Assembly: GCF_016213215.1 (NCBI RefSeq)
Contig: NZ_JACRAW010000107.1
Coordinates: 86,709 to 150,708 of the forward strand
Origin: Bradyrhizobium sp.
GTDB lineage: Bacteria > Pseudomonadota > Alphaproteobacteria > Rhizobiales > Xanthobacteraceae
Reading direction: 5' to 3'
Length of the DNA: 64,000 bases
The position numbers and the translations under genes were made by a program. Below the pieces are notes generated by a model. That model had not been told where the DNA came from. It ran no database searches and worked only from the letters and a program-made list of their open reading frames with translations. Shown piece by piece: positions 26,805 to 34,312 of the stretch; positions within the stretch are counted from its first letter, which is position 1, and each line of letters opens with the position of its first letter.

Positions 26805-26842
26805 CGATGGAACCGGAACGTTGATCGCGATGGAACCGGAAC
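26805..26842. repeat. Two direct repeats of 15 bp upstream of the ccoN FixK box
   Basis: The 15-mer CGATGGAACCGGAAC occurs at 26805-26819 and 26828-26842, a 23-base period. A third partial copy (CGATGGAC) follows. The repeats lie just upstream of the FixK box, on the far side from ccoN. No protein-binding role is known to me. Confidence 0.6.
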
Positions 26843-27299
26843 CGATGGACACCGATCGCATACAAAAGGACGGATTTAGATGATTAATCGCCAATTAGTG
26901 ACGAGCGCGTCATACTTCCCGTGAAACCACGTCGTTCGAAAGTCGAAGCCGGCATCCGATGTGACAAGAGCACAACGAAAGTCGAAGAGATCGTCCTAAA
27001 GTCCAACGTTCGCGCCATCTTCTCGCCGTCGTCATCAGTGCCGCGGCGACGTTCACTGCGACGAGGCGCAGCGAGTCGCCGCGTATTGTCTCGCAAACCG
27101 ATGCCGCCGATCCGTGGTTTCTGCTCTGAGCTGCAGCACGCGCCGCGTAGCATGACGAATGAACTCAGACGTCACGTCAGCGCCTTTAGATTTATTCTAA
27201 CGTTTGTGCGGAGCCATTTGGGTCGACTGGACTCCCGAATCGAGCTTCGCAACGGAGCCGACGATCTGATCGCGTCCGATTCGACGGCATGCGCAATCG
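26843..27299. other. Intergenic stretch without a recognisable gene
   Basis: About 450 bases between the ccoN promoter and a decayed CBS fragment. Open frames on both strands give low-complexity Arg/Ser-rich translations with no domain or good ribosome-binding site. Confidence 0.5.
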
Positions 27300-27428
27300 T
27301 GAGGGAGGACGCGGGCCAGCGGCGTCCGGACGCACACAGACCAGATGAGTCCAGGCGCCATCACGTCCGAAATCCTGGATTCAACCGGCCTCGTCCTCTT
27401 CGACGGGATACGCCTTGAACTCGTGAAG
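27300..27428 (-). pseudogene. Decayed CBS-domain fragment
   Basis: Read on the minus strand, the DNA directly after the intact CBS gene stop encodes FKAYPVEEDEAG (27386-27421), resembling FNSYPVEED in the intact protein. Then, in another frame, it encodes SDVMAPGLI and VRTPLARVL, resembling GDVMTPEFI and RLTRVL there. At the DNA level GACGTGATG-CGCC and CGTCCG...CCCGCGT segments align with the intact gene at 27540-27610. This looks like a frameshifted, internally deleted copy of a CBS-domain gene. An alternative for the first part is a lost C-terminal extension of the intact gene, since that segment is in frame with it beyond the TAG stop. Confidence 0.45.
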
Positions 27429-27854
27429 CTATTCTCTCGCCGTGGTCTTGAGCGCGGCGATAACGTCCTCGCGCGAGATGATGCCGACCAGTCGTTGCGT
27501 GTTGTCGAGCACAAGGATGCTGCGGATGCGGTGCTCGACCATGAGCTGTAGCACGCGGGTAAGCCGCGTGTCGGGACGGACGTAGATGAACTCGGGCGTC
27601 ATCACGTCGCCGACCGTTCGATTCATCAGGTCGGCGTAGTGCGGGATCATTTGCGTCGGCGTGAACGCAAAGCATTTCAAGATGTCGAACTTGGTGACAA
27701 TGCCGACAACCTGCCCGTCCTCTTCCACCGGATAGGAGTTGAAGTCGTCGCGCTCGAACATTTCGCTGAGTTCGAGCATGTTGACATCCCGCGCGACCGT
27801 CTTGACGGCGCGCGTCATATAGCCCTCAGCGGTCTGCTCAAGAAATTTGTACAA
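27429..27854 (-). CDS. CBS-domain protein
   Basis: A 141-residue protein made of two CBS domains (a Bateman module). The first covers about residues 10-65 (YPVEEDGQVVGIVTKFDILK) and the second 75-138 (VGDVMTPEFIYVRPDT and GIISREDVIAALK). CBS pairs bind adenine nucleotides and sense energy state. It begins 42 bases after the universal-stress gene on the same strand and is likely co-transcribed with it. In Bradyrhizobium diazoefficiens the same pair sits between fixL and fixN. The stop is followed directly by related decayed sequence. Confidence 0.88.
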   Translation of the reverse strand: MYKFLEQTAEGYMTRAVKTVARDVNMLELSEMFERDDFNSYPVEEDGQVVGIVTKFDILKCFAFTPTQMIPHYADLMNRTVGDVMTPEFIYVRPDTRLTRVLQLMVEHRIRSILVLDNTQRLVGIISREDVIAALKTTARE

Positions 27855-27896
27855 GGCGCGTTCTCATCTGCATCGTTTCGGGGCCGCTCGCCTGCG

Positions 27897-28730
27897 TCAG
27901 TGCGACAGCAAAACGCAACGGGCGGATTGGTTGATCAGGTGCTGCGTGACACCACCGAGAATCAGTTCGCGGAAACGGGAATGACCATAAGCGCCGGCCA
28001 CGATCAGGCCGGCGCCGACTTCGCCCGCCACCGCATCGAGGTGACTGGCCGCGTTGCTGTTGCGGCTCGCTTCCGACACTCGCGCCGAAGCGGAAATGCC
28101 ATGGCGCGCCAGCCATGCGACCACGTCGGCGACCCGGGCCATCGCGGCCGACCGGTCTTCCTTTCCTTCCGGAATCTCGACGACCGACACGTCTTTCGCC
28201 TTGCGCAACATCGGCAGCGCGTCAGCTACAGCCCGTCTGGCCTCGGGCGTGTCCTTCCACGCGACAAGGACGCTGCGCAGATCCAGGGCGCCGGCGATGT
28301 CGGGAACGACCAGGAGCGGACGGCCGGCCTGCATCACCAGATCCTTGGGACTGGCGAGCGAAAACGAGTCGGAAAAGGCCGGGCTTTGTCCACCGCTGAC
28401 GATAATGTCGGCGCAACGCGCCTGTTGCAGGGTATAGCGCGCCGGAAATTCGAGGGCGCCGCGCCATTCGACACGCCCGCCCCTGTTCCTGGTCGTCTCG
28501 CGGAACAGCGTTTCGAGTTCGGCAAGCTTCTTCCTGATCGCGTCCTCACCTTGGTCGATCAGGCTCTGGGCCTGCTCGCCATCGGCGAAGTACAGCGGGG
28601 GCGCGAATTGCGCGGCAGCGACACCTACAATCGTCGCCTCAAAGCGCTCCGCAACCTCGCCCGCCGCCCGAAGACGTGCGTCGTTCGGCTGGTCCAGGGC
28701 CAGGCTGACCATGATGGTCGCGTATGTCAT
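27897..28730 (-). CDS. Universal stress protein (UspA family, tandem)
   Basis: A 277-residue protein of two Usp-like folds. The N-terminal half begins MTYATIMVSLALDQPNDARL. The C-terminal half begins DLRSVLVAWKDTPEARRAV and ends with the nucleotide-binding signature GAYGHSRFRELILGGVTQHL. The ATG at 28728-28730 was chosen over an in-frame ATG 21 bases upstream. It is divergent from fixL across a 216-base spacer that contains a partial FixK box. Members of this position in Bradyrhizobium are induced under low oxygen (established for the locus, inferred here). Confidence 0.88.
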   Translation of the reverse strand: MTYATIMVSLALDQPNDARLRAAGEVAERFEATIVGVAAAQFAPPLYFADGEQAQSLIDQGEDAIRKKLAELETLFRETTRNRGGRVEWRGALEFPARYTLQQARCADIIVSGGQSPAFSDSFSLASPKDLVMQAGRPLLVVPDIAGALDLRSVLVAWKDTPEARRAVADALPMLRKAKDVSVVEIPEGKEDRSAAMARVADVVAWLARHGISASARVSEASRNSNAASHLDAVAGEVGAGLIVAGAYGHSRFRELILGGVTQHLINQSARCVLLSH

Positions 28731-28787
28731 CGCACTCTCCGAAACTCTCAAGTGGGCTGATTTGTAACCATCCGATCGCCAGGCAGG

Positions 28788-28801
28788 ATGAGATAGATCA
28801 A
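28788..28801. promoter_or_regulatory. Candidate FixK box upstream of the Usp gene
   Basis: ATGAG-ATAG-ATCAA matches the FixK/FNR palindrome at 8 of 10 positions; the ATCAA half is perfect. It is 57 bases upstream of the Usp start, the same distance as in ccoN. It could control the Usp-CBS unit under low oxygen. Confidence 0.45.
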
Positions 28802-28946
28802 ACAGTCGTTAGAACTGCCGTTCGCAAGGCGGATTTCACAGAAATCCTCAATAGAATCAGGCGGTCGAACTTGCCACCAGCGTTCCCATGAGCGAAATTG
28901 TGGTACCCGGAGCCGGCACTTGATCCGGCCCTGATGGAGCAAGAAC

Positions 28947-30470
28947 TTGGCCCATACCAGCGCTGCTGAACCGCCCGACGAGGGTGCTCGGAGCGATCAT
29001 TTTCGAGTCCGAATTGAGGGATTCGGGGTCGGCACCTGGGACCTTGACCTTCTGACGCATGAGCTGCAGTGGTCCGAGGTCACGCGGAGCCTGTTCGGCG
29101 TGCCGCGTGACCAGGCTGTTACCTACGAACGCTTCCTGTCGCTGCTCCGGCCGGCCGATCGTGGACGGGTCGAGCAGGCGATCAGGCAGGCCGCCGAAAA
29201 GGGCGGCGCATTTGATGTCTCTTTCAGAATCGGCGGGTCTACCGGAAGGGGCCAATGGATCCGCGCGCGCGCTGGCGTGATCAGGGATGAATCCGGCGCT
29301 TCCCGCCACCTGAGCGGCATCATCCTTGATATCGACCAGGAAAAGCAGGTTGAAGAGGCGCTTAGGACCAGCGAAAGCCACATGCGCTCGATCCTGGAGA
29401 CGGTGCCTGACGCCATGATCGTCATCGACGGACACGGCATGATCCAGCTGTTCAGCAGCGCAGCCGAGCGTCTGTTCGGCTATTCCGAGCAGGAGGCGAT
29501 CGGCCAGAACGTCAGCATCCTGATGCCCGAGCCGGACCGGACCCGCCACGACGACTACGTCGCGCGCTACCGTTCGACCGGCGAGCGGCACATTATCGGA
29601 ATCGGGCGAATCGTCACCGGTAAGCGGCGAGACGAGACCACTTTTCCGATGCACCTTTCGATTGGCGAGATGCAGTCCGGCGGCGTACCTTATTTCACCG
29701 GGTTCGTCCGCGACCTGACCGAACACCAGCAGACCCAGGCGCGGTTGCAGGAGTTGCAGTCCGAGCTCGTCCATGTCTCGCGTCTGAGCGCGATGGGAGA
29801 GATGGCCTCCGCCCTCGCCCACGAGCTGAACCAGCCGCTCGCCGCCATCAGCAATTACATGAAGGGCTCGCGCCGGCTTCTCGCGGGCATAACCGACCCC
29901 AATACGCCTAAAATCGAGAGCGCGATGGACCGCGCGGCCGAACAGGCGATTCGCGCCGGGCAGATCATCCGGCGGCTGCGTGACTTCGTTGCTCGGGGCG
30001 AATCTGAAAAGCGCGTCGAGAGCCTGTCCAAGCTGATCGAGGAAGCCGGCGCCCTCGGCCTTGCCGGTGCGCGCGAGCAGAACGTCCAGCTTCGCTTCAG
30101 CCTCAATCCGAACGCCGACCTCGTCCTGGCCGACCGCGTCCAGATCCAGCAGGTCATGGTCAACCTGTTCCGCAACGCACTGGAAGCAATGACGCAATCG
30201 CCGCGCCGGGAACTGGTCGTGAGCAATACCAAGGACCACGACGAAATGATTGAAGTGCAAGTCTCCGACACCGGATCGGGGTTCCAGGATGATGTCTTGC
30301 CGAACTTGTTTCAGACTTTCTTTACGACAAAGGAGACCGGCATGGGAGTAGGACTCTCCATCAGCCGCTCGATCATCGAGGCTCACGGGGGACGGATGTG
30401 GGCGGAGAGCAACGCATCGGGCGGAGCAACGTTTCGATTCACGTTGCCGCCGGCCACAGGTGAGAGCTGA
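28947..30470 (+). CDS. fixL: Oxygen-sensing histidine kinase FixL
   Basis: A 507-residue soluble sensor kinase. A first PAS domain covers about residues 18-135, a heme-PAS domain 145-257, a coiled linker follows, then a HisKA/HATPase core. Heme-ligand His201 lies in RTRHDDYVARY and the O2-sensing Arg221 in HIIGIGRIVTG; these are His200 and Arg220 in Bradyrhizobium diazoefficiens FixL. The phosphoacceptor is His292 in ALAHELNQPLAA. The ATP-binding segments NLFRNALEAM and DTGSGF are present. The start codon is TTG 28947. FixL autophosphorylates when heme is deoxy and passes phosphate to FixJ, whose gene follows 3 bases later. Confidence 0.96.
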   Translation: MAHTSAAEPPDEGARSDHFRVRIEGFGVGTWDLDLLTHELQWSEVTRSLFGVPRDQAVTYERFLSLLRPADRGRVEQAIRQAAEKGGAFDVSFRIGGSTGRGQWIRARAGVIRDESGASRHLSGIILDIDQEKQVEEALRTSESHMRSILETVPDAMIVIDGHGMIQLFSSAAERLFGYSEQEAIGQNVSILMPEPDRTRHDDYVARYRSTGERHIIGIGRIVTGKRRDETTFPMHLSIGEMQSGGVPYFTGFVRDLTEHQQTQARLQELQSELVHVSRLSAMGEMASALAHELNQPLAAISNYMKGSRRLLAGITDPNTPKIESAMDRAAEQAIRAGQIIRRLRDFVARGESEKRVESLSKLIEEAGALGLAGAREQNVQLRFSLNPNADLVLADRVQIQQVMVNLFRNALEAMTQSPRRELVVSNTKDHDEMIEVQVSDTGSGFQDDVLPNLFQTFFTTKETGMGVGLSISRSIIEAHGGRMWAESNASGGATFRFTLPPATGES

Positions 30471-30473
30471 CCC

Positions 30474-31091
30474 ATGCCGAGCAAAGGAAAGGTCTACGTG
30501 ATCGACGACGACGAGGCGATGCGGGACTCGCTGAATTTCCTGCTCGATTCGTCAGGCTTCGAGGTCACTCTGTTCGAAAATGCGCAGGGCTTTCTCGATG
30601 CGCTGCCCGGCCTGGATTTCGGGTGCGTCGTGTCCGACGTGCGCATGCCCGGAATTGACGGGATCGAGCTCTTGAAACGCCTGAAGGCGGAGGGCAGCCG
30701 GTTTCCGATCGTTATGATGACAGGACACGGCGACGTGCCTCTCGCGGTCGATGCGATGAAGCTTGGCGCCGTCGACTTTCTCGAAAAACCGTTCGAGGAC
30801 GATCGCCTGACCGCGATGCTCGATCAGGCGATCCGCTATGCGGAGCCGGCCGCGAAGAACGAAGCGATCGCGCACGACATCGCCGCGCGCGTCGCCTCGT
30901 TAAGTCCGCGCGAACGCCAGGTCATGGAAGGCCTGATCGCCGGCCTTTCCAATAAGCTTATCGCACGGGAGTACGACATCAGTCCGCGTACCATCGAGGT
31001 CTACCGCGCCAACGTCATGACCAAGATGCAGGCCAACAGCCTTTCGGAACTGGTGCGCCTCGCGATGCGAGCGGGCATGCTCAAAGATTGA
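30474..31091 (+). CDS. fixJ: Response regulator FixJ
   Basis: A 205-residue two-domain regulator. The receiver domain has the acidic pair at residues 11-12, phosphoacceptor Asp55 in VVSDVRMPG and the conserved Lys in FLEKPFED. A LuxR-type HTH follows: LSPRERQVMEGLIAGLSNK, then ISPRTIEVYRANVMTKM. Phospho-FixJ activates fixK. It starts 3 bases after the fixL stop, so the two are translationally coupled. Numbering is the same as in the Bradyrhizobium protein. Confidence 0.96.
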   Translation: MPSKGKVYVIDDDEAMRDSLNFLLDSSGFEVTLFENAQGFLDALPGLDFGCVVSDVRMPGIDGIELLKRLKAEGSRFPIVMMTGHGDVPLAVDAMKLGAVDFLEKPFEDDRLTAMLDQAIRYAEPAAKNEAIAHDIAARVASLSPRERQVMEGLIAGLSNKLIAREYDISPRTIEVYRANVMTKMQANSLSELVRLAMRAGMLKD

Positions 31092-31134
31092 GCCAAGTCA
31101 AGGCCTGGTTATTGTCCTGTGCTAGCAAATACGC

Positions 31135-31563
31135 ATGTCTGAAGTATTCGTTCAACATGAGCGGCCGGTGGCGTCATCTCTAAAGCACACAGTTTACGTG
31201 GTTGACGACGACGCTGCCGTACTGGGATCATTGAGATTCCTGCTGGAAACGGACGGCTTTGCCGTGCGGACCTTCAGGAATGGTACGGCACTACTCAATT
31301 CCGTCCGCAGCCCCGGCGCAGACTGCTATGTCATCGACTACAAGATGCCCGATATCAACGGCATCGATCTCGCGGGCCGGCTGCGCAAGTCCAACATTCA
31401 GGCACCAGTGATCCTGATCACCGGTTATCCGGACGAGAACATCTCCACCCGCGCCGCGGCCGCCGGGGTAAAAGATGTTATGATGAAGCCACTTCTGGAG
31501 GAAAGCTTGGTCAAGCGCATCCGCTCCGTGATCCAGGACGATCATCCCCAGACGACGCAATAA
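31135..31563 (+). CDS. Receiver-only response regulator between fixJ and fixK
   Basis: A 142-residue single receiver domain. The acidic cluster is DDD at residues 24-26, the phosphoacceptor Asp68 lies in YVIDYKMPD, and the switch Thr/Lys region is ILITGYPDEN and MMKPLLEE. It has no output domain. A gene of this type occupies the same place in the Bradyrhizobium diazoefficiens fixLJ-fixK2 locus. It begins 43 bases after fixJ and probably shares the fixLJ transcript. It could be a phosphate sink or a partner of another kinase; its role is not established. Confidence 0.9.
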   Translation: MSEVFVQHERPVASSLKHTVYVVDDDAAVLGSLRFLLETDGFAVRTFRNGTALLNSVRSPGADCYVIDYKMPDINGIDLAGRLRKSNIQAPVILITGYPDENISTRAAAAGVKDVMMKPLLEESLVKRIRSVIQDDHPQTTQ

Positions 31564-31574
31564 CCTACGGGATT

Positions 31575-31596
31575 CTACGTACGGAAACCTACTTAA
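31575..31596. promoter_or_regulatory. Tandem FixJ-like sites upstream of fixK
   Basis: On the minus strand GTACGTAG (31575-31582) is a perfect match to the FixJ consensus GTAMGTAG, and TTAAGTAG (31589-31596) matches at 7 of 8. The two sites are 14 bases apart in register, and both lie 68-89 bases upstream of the chosen fixK start. This fits direct activation of fixK by phospho-FixJ. Confidence 0.65.
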
Positions 31597-31663
31597 GATA
31601 TCGCGCTAAATTTCCGGTATCGGCGAACCGCGGTAGTTAATGGCCATCACAAAGGAGATGGCC

Positions 31664-32365
31664 ATGCTTACGCAAACGCTGAACAATAAGGTCACCCCCC
31701 TAGTCGGCAGCAAGGTCAGCCCCGCAGCCGCCTTCCCGGTCCCCGATCAGTTTGGAGCCGTCACCGGCCACGTTGGTCTCGTCGCCAGCGAGTTCTCCTA
31801 TAAGAAAGATGAAGAGATCTACGGCGAGGACGAGCCTGCTGAATATGTCTATCAGGTTGTCTCCGGCGCGGTGCGCAGCTACAAGCTTCTCTCCGACGGC
31901 CGCCGTCAGATCGGCGCCTTCCACCTGCCCGGCGACGTGTTTGGACTGGAATCCGGTGCGGCGCACCGCCTCGCCGCGGAAGCCATCATCGACACCACCG
32001 TTCGCCTTGTGAAGCGCAGCAGCCTGGAGAAGGCTGCCGGCGTCGACGTCCAGGTCGCCCGCAGGCTCTGGGCCATGACCGCCGGTGAACTGCGCCACGC
32101 CGAAGACCACATGCTGCTGCTCGGCCGCAAGACCGCCATGGAGCGCGTTGCGACCTTCCTGCTCGAAATGGATCGCCGTCTCGCCGTGGCGGGCATGATG
32201 GCTCTGCCGATGTGCCGCCGCGATATCGGCGACTATCTCGGTCTGACGCTGGAGACGGTGTCGCGGGCGCTGTCGCAGCTTCACGCTCAAGGCATTCTCG
32301 GCTTCTCCGGCGCGCGCCAGATCGTGCTGCGCAACCGTCAGCGCCTGCACAATATGGACGCCTGA
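31664..32365 (+). CDS. fixK: CRP/FNR-family regulator FixK (FixK2 type)
   Basis: A 233-residue CRP/FNR-type activator. The cyclic-nucleotide-like beta-roll domain covers about residues 35-140 (GAVRSYKLLSDGRRQIGAF, HLPGDVFGLESG). The C-terminal HTH is CRRDIGDYLGLTLETVSRAL. It has no N-terminal FNR cysteines, so it does not bind an FeS cluster. Cys184 at the start of the HTH corresponds to the redox-sensitive Cys183 of Bradyrhizobium FixK2. ATG 31664 was chosen because AAAGGAG lies at 31651-31657; in-frame ATGs at 31640 and 31658 are alternatives. It activates ccoNOQP and ccoGHIS through the boxes seen here. Confidence 0.94.
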   Translation: MLTQTLNNKVTPLVGSKVSPAAAFPVPDQFGAVTGHVGLVASEFSYKKDEEIYGEDEPAEYVYQVVSGAVRSYKLLSDGRRQIGAFHLPGDVFGLESGAAHRLAAEAIIDTTVRLVKRSSLEKAAGVDVQVARRLWAMTAGELRHAEDHMLLLGRKTAMERVATFLLEMDRRLAVAGMMALPMCRRDIGDYLGLTLETVSRALSQLHAQGILGFSGARQIVLRNRQRLHNMDA

Positions 32366-32396
32366 TACACCGGACTGTGTGAGTTCCTCCCGAGAC

Positions 32397-32431
32397 TGGC
32401 CGGCCAAACGTTGTTTGGCCGGCCATTTTTT
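32397..32431 (+). terminator. Strong rho-independent terminator after fixK
   Basis: Perfect 13-bp stem TGGCCGGCCAAAC (32397-32409) and GTTTGGCCGGCCA (32413-32425) with a 3-base loop, followed by six Ts. It lies 32 bases after the fixK stop and also sits beyond the end of the converging MFS gene. Confidence 0.92.
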
Positions 32432-32440
32432 CGAAACCGC

Positions 32441-33646
32441 TCAGCGTATGCTGCGCCGGGTTTCCGGCATCAACTGCCAGATCAGCATGAATCCGACGGC
32501 GGCGATGCCGGCGAGCGACAAGAACGCGGAGCTGCTCCCGAACGTGTCGCTGATGTAGCCGGCAATCGCGGTGCTGAGCGAGGCGCCGATGCCGGTCGCG
32601 GTTCCGACGATTCCCTGCGCCAGGTTGAAGTGCCCGCTGCCGAAGGTGACGTCCGCCACGATGAGCGGCACCATGACGGCAAAAACCGCCGCGGTGATGC
32701 CGTCGAAGACTTGTACAAGGACGAGGAGATACGGATCGCTCACCGTCGCAAACAGCAGACCGCGAATCGCCAGCGCTGCGAAGCCGATCAGAAGCAGGGG
32801 CCGGCGGCCCCAGCTTTGCGCATTCCTGCCGACCGCAGGTGACATCAACGCCACGATCGCCTGCGGCACGATGATGCAGGCGGCGATCAAGACGGGCGCC
32901 CATTGGCTCGAGCGGGTCGTGACCACGCCTGCCATCAGCGGCAGCATCGCGGCGTTGGCCAGGTGCAGGAGCAGAACGCCGCCCGCGAAGATCAGGAGCG
33001 GCCGCTGGCGCAGGAGCGTCCAAACACTAGTTTCCGCCGCACTCGATGCCTCGCGATAGATCGCGCCGTGGGCGCGGGCTACATCGATCTCATCTTCCCG
33101 GATACGCCAAAGCGCAAGCAGGGTCGGAATCGCCAGCACGCAGGTAACGAGAAAGACCGAACGACTCGACACGAGCGAACCGCAGGTGCCCATCACCGCG
33201 GCCGCGACCCCGTTGCCGAGAGAGGCAAAACGCGCGTTGCGGCCGAGCCGCTCGCCCATGGCCCCCCGCCCGACCAGACCGAGCGTGATGGCCGCGATCG
33301 CCGGACCCAGGACGCAGCTGGCCGCGGCGTGCAGCGTTGCTGCCGCCACTACCACCGGGAAGATCGGCCAGACGGCATAGGCGAGCGCGCAGACGCCGAT
33401 GGTCGCAATCGCAAGTCCCGCGACCAGCCGCTCGGATTTCGCCGCGTCGATGATCGCACCGCCGGGCATCTGCCCGATCAGGCCGACGATGCCGCCGATC
33501 GACAGGACGAGTCCGATTTCGGCCTGGGTCCACTTCTGTGTCGTCAGATAGACCGCGATGAACGGGCCGAAACCGGTCTGGACATCGGCGAGGAAGAAGA
33601 TGAACCAATCGAGCCCCCGCAGGCTCTGCCTGGATGGCGAAGGCAT
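32441..33646 (-). CDS. MFS transporter
   Basis: A 401-residue major facilitator with about 12 hydrophobic segments. The N-terminus SLRGLDWFIFFLADVQTGFG is followed by IGGIVGLIGQMPGGAIIDAAKS, the helix 2-3 loop region, and the C-terminal half carries NAQSWGRRPLLLIGF, the second MFS signature. The ATG at 33644-33646 (MPSPSRQSLRG) was chosen. The frame stays open to a GTG at 33751, which would add 35 hydrophilic residues. It converges on fixK with the fixK terminator in between. Substrate unknown. Confidence 0.84.
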   Translation of the reverse strand: MPSPSRQSLRGLDWFIFFLADVQTGFGPFIAVYLTTQKWTQAEIGLVLSIGGIVGLIGQMPGGAIIDAAKSERLVAGLAIATIGVCALAYAVWPIFPVVVAAATLHAAASCVLGPAIAAITLGLVGRGAMGERLGRNARFASLGNGVAAAVMGTCGSLVSSRSVFLVTCVLAIPTLLALWRIREDEIDVARAHGAIYREASSAAETSVWTLLRQRPLLIFAGGVLLLHLANAAMLPLMAGVVTTRSSQWAPVLIAACIIVPQAIVALMSPAVGRNAQSWGRRPLLLIGFAALAIRGLLFATVSDPYLLVLVQVFDGITAAVFAVMVPLIVADVTFGSGHFNLAQGIVGTATGIGASLSTAIAGYISDTFGSSSAFLSLAGIAAVGFMLIWQLMPETRRSIR

Positions 33647-33775
33647 CTCGCTTGGTTGTGAAGTTGATGGCGGCACGGAATCGCCGCTGCGGCTTTGAGC
33701 TTGGCCACCCTGATGATCGCGCGGATCGGTCGGCTTTTCGGACAAGTGCACCGGCAGTCTGCTTTCCCACGTATA

Positions 33776-34285
33776 TTAAGGAATGACCTGCAAGGGCTGC
33801 AGGCTGCCCGACGCGCCCAGCACGACGATCGGCTTGTCCACCTTGTATTCAGGCGCCGCCGCCACCTGGGCCTTGGTCAACTCGAGGATGATGGTGTCGC
33901 GCTTGTTGGCAAGCTGGCCGAAATGCAGTGCATTCCAGTCGACGACGATTTTCCGGCTGCCCACACCGAGAAATCCGCCGAAATCGATGACGGCCGCCCG
34001 CGCAGTGCCGGTGCGATCGACAACAATGTCGACGATGCGCCCCATGTCCTCGTTGGCTGGGCTGCGAACCTCGCGGCCGAGCACGCCATGCGCGTCCCTC
34101 GGCCCGATGATGGTCACCGAAGGCGGCGGAGCGGGTTCCTTCGGACTGGCCGGCGCCGCCGTGGGTGATGGAGGGGCCGGGCCCGGCTGCGCCGGCGCCT
34201 CGTCCCTGGCATGCGACGGGATGAGCGGGACGGCGCAAAACGCCGCAACCGGGATGAACCAGATGAATCGCCACGTGCGACTCAT
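33776..34285 (-). CDS. Secreted PRC-barrel-domain protein
   Basis: A 169-residue exported protein. The signal peptide ends near AVPLIPSHARDEAP. A Pro/Ala-rich linker of about 30 residues follows, then a PRC-barrel fold from about residue 58: IIGPRDAHGVLGREVRSP, IVDIVVDRTGTARAAVIDFG and VVDWNALHF. PRC-barrel proteins are adaptors of unknown partners in envelope and other settings. It starts 27 bases after the glucosidase stop on the same strand, so the two may be co-transcribed. Function is not known. Confidence 0.85.
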   Translation of the reverse strand: MSRTWRFIWFIPVAAFCAVPLIPSHARDEAPAQPGPAPPSPTAAPASPKEPAPPPSVTIIGPRDAHGVLGREVRSPANEDMGRIVDIVVDRTGTARAAVIDFGGFLGVGSRKIVVDWNALHFGQLANKRDTIILELTKAQVAAAPEYKVDKPIVVLGASGSLQPLQVIP

Positions 34286-34312
34286 ATGAACCTCCTCTCA
34301 CGATCCCAGGAC

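Noticed and set aside
26884..27418. Open frames on both strands upstream of ccoN
   Set aside because: Low-complexity translations, no start signals, and part of the interval is better explained as decayed CBS sequence.
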